Of a stretch of 63,913 nt of DNA, positions 1 through 7,040 are shown piece by piece. The notes beneath the pieces were generated by a model, which made no database searches, was not told where the DNA came from, and saw nothing but the letters and a program-made list of their open reading frames with translations. Source of the stretch: Oscillospiraceae bacterium. Its GTDB lineage: Bacteria; Bacillota; Clostridia; Oscillospirales; CAG-272. A program made the translations under genes and the position numbers. The DNA is taken from NCBI GenBank assembly GCA_015065215.1, contig SVQT01000005.1, positions 1 to 63,913 on the forward strand, read 5' to 3'. Each line of letters begins with the position of its first letter. The first letter of the stretch is position 1.

Positions 1-78
1 GGTGCAAACCGCATTGAATGCGAGAGCGCATGACTGTTAATCATGATGTCGCTGGTTCAAGCCCAGCAGGGGGAGCCA
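1..78 (+). tRNA. tRNA-Asn(GTT), 5' end outside window, with a hairpin insert in the D-loop
   Basis: Anticodon arm CATGACTGTTAATCATG, T arm GCTGGTTCAAGCCCAGC, acceptor 3' strand AGGGGGA plus G and CCA at 76-78. The expected 5' acceptor/D-stem would precede base 1; GGT at 1-3 is followed by a non-tRNA insert (about 4-22) containing CGCATT-G-AATGCG. Confidence 0.8.
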
Positions 79-79
79 A

Positions 80-200
80 CAAAAAGAAAAAATATCGCTT
101 ATGCACCTTTAGCTCAGTTGGTAGAGCAACTGACTCTTAATCAGTGGGTCCCGGGTTCGAATCCCTGAAGGTGCACCATAAGCGATATTTTTTCTTTTTG
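80..200. repeat. 23-bp perfect inverted repeats (80-102 / 178-200) flanking the intact tRNA-Lys
   Basis: CAAAAAGAAAAAATATCGCTTAT at 80-102 and its exact reverse complement ATAAGCGATATTTTTTCTTTTTG at 178-200. Confidence 0.95.
103..178 (+). tRNA. tRNA-Lys(CTT)
   Basis: Complete cloverleaf: GCACCTT acceptor, D arm AGCTCAGTTGGTAGAGC, anticodon loop CTCTTAA, GGTTCGAATCC T-loop, AAGGTGC, encoded ACCA. Confidence 0.97.
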
Positions 201-227
201 CTCTCTTTGCTTCGGGCTTGAACCACA

Positions 228-277
228 GGAAGATTCCCTCTGACTGACAGATCAGCACTTGCTTTAGAGAATCTTCC
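228..277. repeat. Inverted repeat GGAAGATTC...GAATCTTCC
   Basis: 9-bp perfect arms 228-236 / 269-277, with CTCT/AGAG near the inner edge. Confidence 0.7.
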
Positions 278-278
278 T

Positions 279-323
279 CCAAACGCGAAGCGTTTGGGCA
301 CAAGCATCCAGCAGGGGGAGCCA
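279..323 (+). pseudogene. tRNA-Asn 3' remnant (T-stem 3' strand, acceptor, CCA) preceded by a hairpin
   Basis: CCAGCAGGGGGAGCCA at 308-323 is identical to 63-78 of the tRNA-Asn. Hairpin CCAAACGC-GAA-GCGTTTGG at 279-297 lies just upstream. Confidence 0.75.
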
Positions 324-351
324 ATTACAACTGAAAATTGTCCTATTCCAT

Positions 352-517
352 GCACCTTTATGCCCACCCACCAGCCCGCACTGCGGTCTGGTATGAAGAA
401 TGCTAAAGCATTCTTCAAGTTGGTGCCAAGCAGAGCTTGGCCGAGCAACTAAGACTCACACCGTCGGCTTTGCCGACGGGCATCAGTGGGTCCCGGGGCA
501 AGCCGTATGCGGCTTGC
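352..517 (+). pseudogene. tRNA-Lys pseudogene split by multiple short hairpin inserts
   Basis: Collinear tRNA-Lys blocks GCACCTTTA (352-360), GTTGGT (419-424), GAGCAACT (443-450), GACTC (453-457), ATCAGTGGGTCCCGGG (482-497), interrupted by hairpins at 370-392, 394-417, 425-441, 461-479 and 498-517. Confidence 0.85.
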
Positions 518-674
518 GGATGAGCGGTTGACATGTCGGCGTTCGGGGGAGAGTGCCAATGAGGCAAAATGCCACAAAACGAGCATGCCGGTCGTGCCCT
601 TTTGATTTGCGTCCGCTTGCTTTGTTTTAAAAAGCATAAATTGCCGAAAAAATGAGAATAGCGAGCAAGAAATA

Positions 675-703
675 TTGTGTTTTTTTCGTTTATGTGCTAT
701 AAT
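675..703 (+). promoter_or_regulatory. Sigma70-type promoter
   Basis: TTGTGT-N17-TATAAT upstream of the 730 ORF. Confidence 0.6.
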
Positions 704-729
704 ATATAGGTAGTAAAAAAAGAAAGAGA

Positions 730-969
730 GTGAATAACATGAAAAAGACGATTTGTATGATTGACTACGACACCGAGACTGCAACATTGATCGCGAAGCG
801 CACCTCCGGCGAATTCGGCGATCCCGCCGGTTACGAGGAGAGCCTTTACAGGACCGAGGGAGGCAAGTTCTTTTTGTATACCAACGGTGGTGCTGAATCT
901 CCTTACACCAAAGAAAAGATCAAGCGCATGTCTGCTGCCAGGGCAAACGAGTGGCTTGGCAATGCCTAA
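730..969 (+). CDS. small hypothetical protein (79 aa)
   Basis: ORF with upstream promoter and AG-rich region before ATG; no recognised domain. Confidence 0.6.
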   Translation: MNNMKKTICMIDYDTETATLIAKRTSGEFGDPAGYEESLYRTEGGKFFLYTNGGAESPYTKEKIKRMSAARANEWLGNA

Positions 970-1035
970 AGCAAGCCTGTCGCCAAGCCGACAAGGTACA
1001 AGGTGGCGCAAAATGTCACTTTTTGCCCTTTTTTC

Positions 1036-1064
1036 TTGCGTTAAAATAGGTTTTGTGATATAAT
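1036..1064 (+). promoter_or_regulatory. Sigma70-type promoter
   Basis: TTGCGT-N17-TATAAT upstream of the acyltransferase gene. Confidence 0.6.
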
Positions 1065-1148
1065 AAATCTGATTTAGGTCAAAAAGCTTCTATCTAATAC
1101 CCTTCATCTATTTTTAGTACAAGGTTATTATGAATTGTTGCGATTTCA

Positions 1149-2402
1149 ATGCCGATATGCATGGAGGCAAAAATGGAACCAAACAAGAAAAAAAAGAAGA
1201 AACCCGGCAAGTGGACAAAGTTTCGCCATCGTATTGTGCGAAATGTTCTGTTTTTTTTGCTGGTACCCTACATTAAATGGAAATATCACGTGAAGGTAGA
1301 GCGCTACAAAGCGAAAGGAAAACGCCCATATCTCATTCTGATGAACCATCAGACGGCGTTTGACCAATTTTTTGTTGGTATGGCGTTCAAGGGCCCCATT
1401 TATTATGTGGCCAGCGAAGATCTTTTCTCAAAAGGTTGGATCTCCTCTATTATTCGTTATCTGGTGGCGCCGATTCCGATTAAGAAGCAAACCACCGATG
1501 TGCGCGCCATCATGAACTGCCTGAAGGTGGCCAGAGAAGGCGGAACCATTGCCATGGCTCCTGAGGGGAACCGTACCTTTAGCGGTCGGTTGGAGCATAT
1601 GAATCCTGCTGTAGCGCCGCTTGCCCGCAAGCTGAATATGCCGATCGCTCTGTTTCGCATTGAGGGCGGTTACGGTGTGCAGCCCCGTTGGAGCAATGTG
1701 GTACGCAAAGGTAAGATGAGGGCCTATGTTTCCCGCGTGTTGGAGCCGGAAGAGTATAAAAATCTTTCTGATGAAGAGCTGTTTCAACTCATCCGCGAGG
1801 AGCTGAACGTAAACGAAGGCTGCGTTTGCGGTGAGTTTCATCACAAAAAGCTTGCGGAATACATGGAACGTTTGGTTTATGTTTGTCCCAAATGCGGTTT
1901 GTCGCACTTTGAAAGTCATTTGGATACAGTTACCTGTCAAAAATGCGGTCAGACGGTCCGCTATTTGCCCACCAAAGAGCTGGAGGGCGTTGCAACGGCG
2001 TTCCCCTTCCGTTTTATGACCGAATGGTATGCGTACCAAAACGATTTCATCAATCAACTGGATACCGCCGCGTATTACGATACCCCTATGTATGAGGATA
2101 CCGTCAAATTTTTTGAAGTGATTCCTTATAAAAATAAGGTGTTGCTTGAAAAATCGGCACGGGTTTTATTGTATGGCAATAAGATTGTGATCATAGAAAA
2201 AGAGGGCGAGCGCACTTTTTTGTTTGATGAAACCTCTGCTGTAACCATCTTGGGGCGTAATAAAATCAACATTTATTTTGACAAGCGCATCTATCAGCTC
2301 AAAGGACCGAAACCGATGAACGGTGTGAAATATGTAAATATTTTCAATCGTTATCTCAACCAGAAAAGAGGAGAAGAAAATGTCGAATTTTTGGGACTTT
2401 AA
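1149..2402 (+). CDS. PlsC-like 1-acyl-sn-glycerol-3-phosphate acyltransferase with C-terminal zinc-ribbon-like region
   Basis: NHQTAFD (NHx4D-type) and APEGNRTFSG motifs; CxxC pairs VCPKCG/TCQKCG. Confidence 0.85.
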   Translation: MPICMEAKMEPNKKKKKKPGKWTKFRHRIVRNVLFFLLVPYIKWKYHVKVERYKAKGKRPYLILMNHQTAFDQFFVGMAFKGPIYYVASEDLFSKGWISSIIRYLVAPIPIKKQTTDVRAIMNCLKVAREGGTIAMAPEGNRTFSGRLEHMNPAVAPLARKLNMPIALFRIEGGYGVQPRWSNVVRKGKMRAYVSRVLEPEEYKNLSDEELFQLIREELNVNEGCVCGEFHHKKLAEYMERLVYVCPKCGLSHFESHLDTVTCQKCGQTVRYLPTKELEGVATAFPFRFMTEWYAYQNDFINQLDTAAYYDTPMYEDTVKFFEVIPYKNKVLLEKSARVLLYGNKIVIIEKEGERTFLFDETSAVTILGRNKINIYFDKRIYQLKGPKPMNGVKYVNIFNRYLNQKRGEENVEFLGL

Positions 2403-3831
2403 TGTATGGGGCAGCATTTTAATATTTGCCGCGCTGTTTGGAGCCCTTTTGGTTGCAAACATCATCAAAAAAATGATACCGTTTATGCGGAAATCCTTAA
2501 TTCCCACGTCGGTTCTGGCTGGCTTGCTGTTGCTCGCTACTTCCGCGATTTATCAAAGCGTTAGCGGTGGTCGTATCATGTTTGACGAGCCTGCCTTTAA
2601 CGGTAGCGGTATGGCTTTTTTAGAAGTGATTACATATCATTGCCTGGCGCTTGGCTTTATCGCCTCCGCTTTTAAAACCTCGAAAAACAAAATGAGCAAA
2701 AAGCGTACTGTTGAAATTTTCAATTCGGGTGTGACGACGGTTTCTACCTATCTCATTCAGGCAGTTTTTGGTCTTGGTATTACCTTGATCGTAGCACTGG
2801 TCATTCCCAGCTTTTTTGGGACCGCGGGTGTGCTGTTACCCTTTGGCTTTGGACAGGGAAGCGGTCAGGCACTGAACTACGGTACCATTTATCAAAACGA
2901 TTACGGATTTACCGGAGGCAGCTCTTTTGGCCTTGCCATTGCGGCGCTCGGTTTCCTCAGTGCCAGCATTGGCGGCGTCATTCACCTGAACATCAGCAAG
3001 CATCGTGGCAGATTGAAGGCCTCGGACAGTGAGGAGTGCGCTATTAGCTCAGAGGAGGTACAGGCCGCAAACGAGATCCCCATGCAGGAGAGCGTTGACA
3101 AGCTGACCATTCAGATTGCTTTGATTGCCTTTGCCTACTTTATCACTTATCTGATGATGTGGGGGTTGGGGTCTTTGTTGCCCGGCATGAAATCCACCAT
3201 CTATGGCTTTAACTTTTTACTGGGCGTGATCTCGGCTACCCTGATCAAGCTCACACTGAAATTTTTGCGCAAGAAGAATGTGGTGAAAAAGGAGTACACC
3301 AACAACTTTTTGCTAACCCGCACCAGCAATTTCTTCTTTGACATTATGGTTGTGGCAGGCATTGCCGCCATTCAGATTGAAACGCTCAAGACCTATTGGG
3401 GTGTTCTGTTGATTCTGGGTGCCGTGGGTATGGCCGTTACCTTTATCTATACCCGTTTGGTGTCGAAAGCGCTCTTTAAGGACTACGCCGAGGAGCAGTT
3501 CCTGGCCACCTACGGCATGCTGACCGGTACCGCAAGCACAGGTATCATCCTGCTGCGCGAGGTGGATCGCGATTTTAAGACCCCTGCCGCTGATAATCTG
3601 GTCTATCAGAATTTTCCGGCAATTGTGTTTGGCTTTCCGCTGATGTTGCTTGCTAACTGGGCGCCGAAGCAACCCTATTGGTGCTTGTTGGTGTTTGTGG
3701 TCTTTTTTGCGGTAATGAATATCATTTTGTTCCGTGGTAAAATTTTCCGCCTGGACAAAAATAGAACCACGAGCGAGCATGATGAAGATGCGGAGGAGAC
3801 AACTCCTGTCGAGCAAGATCATAAAGAGTAG
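2380..3831 (+). CDS. gltS: GltS-family sodium:glutamate symporter
   Basis: Polytopic; FGFGQGSGQALNYGTIYQNDYGFTGGSSFGLAIAALGF motif; overlaps the preceding CDS. Confidence 0.75.
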   Translation: MSNFWDFNVWGSILIFAALFGALLVANIIKKMIPFMRKSLIPTSVLAGLLLLATSAIYQSVSGGRIMFDEPAFNGSGMAFLEVITYHCLALGFIASAFKTSKNKMSKKRTVEIFNSGVTTVSTYLIQAVFGLGITLIVALVIPSFFGTAGVLLPFGFGQGSGQALNYGTIYQNDYGFTGGSSFGLAIAALGFLSASIGGVIHLNISKHRGRLKASDSEECAISSEEVQAANEIPMQESVDKLTIQIALIAFAYFITYLMMWGLGSLLPGMKSTIYGFNFLLGVISATLIKLTLKFLRKKNVVKKEYTNNFLLTRTSNFFFDIMVVAGIAAIQIETLKTYWGVLLILGAVGMAVTFIYTRLVSKALFKDYAEEQFLATYGMLTGTASTGIILLREVDRDFKTPAADNLVYQNFPAIVFGFPLMLLANWAPKQPYWCLLVFVVFFAVMNIILFRGKIFRLDKNRTTSEHDEDAEETTPVEQDHKE

Positions 3832-3832
3832 C

Positions 3833-3865
3833 AAAAAAACGCAGGGCGCAGCCCTGCGTTTTTTT
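3833..3865 (+). terminator. intrinsic terminator
   Basis: AAAAAAACGCAGGGC-GCA-GCCCTGCGTTTTTTT, 15-bp perfect stem. Confidence 0.9.
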
Positions 3866-3937
3866 GGTTTTCTCTTGCATTTTAGATCGAAATTTGATAC
3901 AATGTCTTTTGTAGTTTAAATTTGAGGTTTTGCTTAT

Positions 3938-4924
3938 ATGGAATCCTTTTTGTTTGCGATCAATGCTGTTTTACCCATCATTTTATTGGTGGCAATCGGC
4001 TATTTTTTAAAGCGGGTCGGCCTGATGAAGGCTGATTTTGCCAAGGCTGCCAACAAAGTGGTTTTTCGTGTTTTTTTGCCGGCCACGCTTTTTTTAAATG
4101 TTTATAAGATTACCGATTTTGGCGCGACCGACTTTGGCTATGCCGCCTATGCGCTGATCATGATTCTGGTGCTGTTCGCCATCGCCGTTCCGGTGGCTAT
4201 GCTCGTTACCAAGCATGGAGAACGGCGGGGGCCTTTGGTCCAGGTTGCCTTTCGCTCTAACTACGCGCTGGTGGGTATTCCCTTGGCGCAATCCCTGTTC
4301 GGAGATGAAGGTGCCATACTTGCCACGCTACTGTCAGCCGTTTCCATTCCGCTTTTTAATGTGTTAGCGGTGATCAGTCTTTCGGTTTTCCGACGGGAAG
4401 GGGAAGGGCCGAGTGTAAAAAAGATCCTGCTGGGCATTCTGAAAAACCCATTGATTTTGAGCATTGCCGCGGGCCTTGTGGCACTTGCTATCCGGGCGCT
4501 TTTTGTGCGCTGGAATGTTGCCTTCCGTCTGACCGATTTGTCTCCCATTTATCGGGTTTTGGAATATCTCTCGGCGCTCTCCACCCCCTTGGCGTTGCTG
4601 GCCTTGGGTGCGCAGTTTGAATTTTCCGCTATCAAATATTTACGTCGGGAAATTGTCACGGGTACAGCGGCTCGCATTGTGGTGGCACCGCTTTTGGGTG
4701 TGGGCATTGCCTATCTTTTCTTCCGCGGCAGATTTAGCGGCGCGCATTTCGCAACCTTTGTGGCATTGTTCGCTACGCCGGTTGCCGTCTCCAGTTTGCC
4801 GATGTCGCAGGAAATGGGAAACGATGCCGCGCTTGCGGGGCAGTATGTTGTCTGGACCACCATTCTATCAGCGATCACGATTTTCCTTTGCTCTTTCCTT
4901 TTAAAGCAAGCGGGCATATTTTGA
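3938..4924 (+). CDS. AEC family transporter (auxin efflux carrier-like permease)
   Basis: Polytopic protein with AEC-family features. Confidence 0.8.
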   Translation: MESFLFAINAVLPIILLVAIGYFLKRVGLMKADFAKAANKVVFRVFLPATLFLNVYKITDFGATDFGYAAYALIMILVLFAIAVPVAMLVTKHGERRGPLVQVAFRSNYALVGIPLAQSLFGDEGAILATLLSAVSIPLFNVLAVISLSVFRREGEGPSVKKILLGILKNPLILSIAAGLVALAIRALFVRWNVAFRLTDLSPIYRVLEYLSALSTPLALLALGAQFEFSAIKYLRREIVTGTAARIVVAPLLGVGIAYLFFRGRFSGAHFATFVALFATPVAVSSLPMSQEMGNDAALAGQYVVWTTILSAITIFLCSFLLKQAGIF

Positions 4925-4952
4925 AGAAAGCGGCCGGATGGCCGCTTTCTTC
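4923..4952 (+). terminator. intrinsic terminator
   Basis: GAAGAAAGCGGCC-GGAT-GGCCGCTTTCTTC then TTTT. Confidence 0.85.
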
Positions 4953-4961
4953 TTTTACAAA

Positions 4962-5014
4962 AAGGGGCGCCCGTAGCGACCTGCCCTGTGGCAGGTACGC
5001 TACGGGCGCCCCTT
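4962..5014. repeat. long GC-rich hairpin between convergent genes
   Basis: AAGGGGCGCCCGTAGCG-ACCTGCC-CTGT-GGCAGGT-A-CGCTACGGGCGCCCCTT; 24 bp with one bulged A. Confidence 0.9.
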
Positions 5015-5021
5015 GGCGTTT

Positions 5022-5291
5022 TTAGATCAAAAGAAGGATGAGCAAGGCCGCTTGCCACGCAAGTCCGATGATGTTGACCGCCCAGAAGTACCAATGCTTG
5101 GTCTTGTGGCGGAACAGTGACATGGCCACGGTACCGCCGATGGCACCGCCAAGAAAAGAGCAGCCAAGCAGCACCTTTTCAGGGATGCGCCACAGCTTTC
5201 GCTTGGCTTTGTATTTATCCAAGCCGTAGAGGGTGAAATTGATGAGCGAGAGCAAAGTGAAGATCATTGCCGCGATGATAACAGGGAGCAT
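5022..5291 (-). CDS. DUF1294-family membrane protein
   Basis: YGLDKYKAKRKLWRIPEKVLLGCSFLGGAIGGTVAMSLFRHKTKHWYF typical of DUF1294; start at internal Met. Confidence 0.85.
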   Translation of the reverse strand: MLPVIIAAMIFTLLSLINFTLYGLDKYKAKRKLWRIPEKVLLGCSFLGGAIGGTVAMSLFRHKTKHWYFWAVNIIGLAWQAALLILLLI

Positions 5292-5355
5292 AGGGATACC
5301 TCCTTTTTGTTCTGATAACAGTATAACGTATTTTCGCAAAAAAAGCAAGAGGGGA

Positions 5356-5832
5356 TTAACGCGAGAGCGCAAAGCCGTTTTGAGGCCAAAAATCAAGAAT
5401 CCAGCGTCTTGTGTATGCCAACCCCCGATCCCGATAAATAGCGGCGATAATCGCCTCTAAATAGATGTCATGATTGCCATAGGGTAGCCGACTACCCGAT
5501 GGTGCCTCATTTGCAAAATAGCGGTCGTTGTAGGCATAGAGATATAGCCCCGTCCTGTCCGAAATGGCTTTCAACGTTGCATTTTTTTCCATATGGGCTT
5601 TGCGCTCTGAAATGGCATCCTTGTCTAAGCCCCGGTCAAAGAAATACTCTGCAAAAACCAGCTTTAATACCGCATCGCCCAAGGTGGCCATGGCGTCATT
5701 GGTGTAGTCGTTATAGCCCGCCTCCTTTTTACAATACATGGCGGCACTAAGATGAGAAATGTCGCGGTAGTCATAATTCAATCGTTTTGCCAGCTCCTGC
5801 ATGCGCACGTGTATTTTTTCTTTACTGGGCAT
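5356..5832 (-). CDS. standalone RNase III-domain protein (no dsRBD)
   Basis: ATLGDAVLKLVFAEYFFDRG and LEAIIAAIYRDRG resemble RNase III signatures; start at MPSKEK. Confidence 0.75.
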   Translation of the reverse strand: MPSKEKIHVRMQELAKRLNYDYRDISHLSAAMYCKKEAGYNDYTNDAMATLGDAVLKLVFAEYFFDRGLDKDAISERKAHMEKNATLKAISDRTGLYLYAYNDRYFANEAPSGSRLPYGNHDIYLEAIIAAIYRDRGLAYTRRWILDFWPQNGFALSR

Positions 5833-5836
5833 AAGT

Positions 5837-6709
5837 TTATCCTTTCTGTGAATGGGTCGCGCGATAAATTTCAGGTGGCGCTCCCACGATTTTTTTAAAC
5901 ACCCGTGAAAAGTAGTTGGCATCATCAAATCCTACATTCAAAGCGATACTCTCGATGGGTAGCTTAGAGGAAGTCAGCAGACGGGTGGCGTTTTGCACAC
6001 GGATCTGATGGATGTAGGCGGTCAGGGTAAACCCTGTATGTTTTTTGAATTCACGCGCTACATAAGAGGGATTTAAGTGATATTTTTCGCAGATGCCTCT
6101 TGGCGTGATCGGTGACATGTATTTTGTGCGGATATACTCCGCGATTCGCTCCATGGGGATGCCGCTTGCCTCGGTGGCGATCTGTCTGATCCAATCCTTG
6201 CCCTCCAGCTCAATCAGATTGGCAAAGTATTGCATCAGTATCGTGCCCACATCCAGTAGCTCGTCACGGTCAAAAAGGGGCAGGGCGTGATAAAGATCAA
6301 CAAACCGCTCCGGCGCGCCTCCCAGGCGCTCTGCGCGCCGCGCGATTTCTGTATCGGCATCCTCGCCTTTAATGCGGCATTGACCGATAAAGATAAGGCC
6401 TATCAGCTCTTTTTCACTAAGCAACGGTAAGATCAGCTCACAGGTACCCATATGACATTTAAAAAAGAAGGGCTTTTGATAGTTTTTCGCAAGCGTAATG
6501 GCTTCCGTGCGGTCACTGCGGTCACATGCGGCTCTGCCACCCTCCAAAAGGCGGACATGACGGCAAAATTCGCAATAATGGCCACGGTTGTTTTGCTCGC
6601 CCAGCTTGCTGTAATGAAAAAAGGTATTCAGGTCATAAAAGCAGATACCGACGCCGCTGAGCGAGCGAATGGCATTGATGACCTGCGTGATTTTTTCGGC
6701 TGTTGCCAT
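5837..6709 (-). CDS. AraC-family regulator with PocR-type sensory domain
   Basis: N-terminal Cys-rich PocR-like region (HYCEFCRHVRLLEGGRAACDRSD), C-terminal double HTH AraC. Confidence 0.85.
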   Translation of the reverse strand: MATAEKITQVINAIRSLSGVGICFYDLNTFFHYSKLGEQNNRGHYCEFCRHVRLLEGGRAACDRSDRTEAITLAKNYQKPFFFKCHMGTCELILPLLSEKELIGLIFIGQCRIKGEDADTEIARRAERLGGAPERFVDLYHALPLFDRDELLDVGTILMQYFANLIELEGKDWIRQIATEASGIPMERIAEYIRTKYMSPITPRGICEKYHLNPSYVAREFKKHTGFTLTAYIHQIRVQNATRLLTSSKLPIESIALNVGFDDANYFSRVFKKIVGAPPEIYRATHSQKG

Positions 6710-6860
6710 ATGCGCACCTCCCTTATGTTTAGATTATCACATTTTGATCTCAAATGCAATAGGAAAGTCAAAATTGTGCTAATAAAAGCAAAATCCGTTT
6801 CTTTACTGCAAACGGCGGGTGGTCTATAATGAAAACGATGAAAAGCGAAAGGAGACCGTG

Positions 6861-7037
6861 ATGGCAACCTATCAAGTAACCGATGGATGCTGCTTTTGTA
6901 CAGAGTGCCAATTTGTTTGCCCTGTAGGGGCAATCACAATGGATAGCGGCGGCGCCCATATTGACGGGGGAAAATGCATTGGCTGTGGCAAATGCGCTCA
7001 AAATTGCGCCTCAGAGGCGATAGAGAGAAAGGAGTAA
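6861..7037 (+). CDS. 2[4Fe-4S] ferredoxin
   Basis: CCFCTECQFVCPVGAI and CIGCGKCAQNCASEAI; start MATYQV. Confidence 0.9.
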   Translation: MATYQVTDGCCFCTECQFVCPVGAITMDSGGAHIDGGKCIGCGKCAQNCASEAIERKE

Positions 7038-7040
7038 GAG

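Noticed and set aside
109-448. Minus-strand ORFs (71 and 103 aa) across the tRNA array
   Set aside because: Translations such as SGIRTRDPLIKSQLLYQL are the classic antisense read-through of tRNA-Lys; not proteins.
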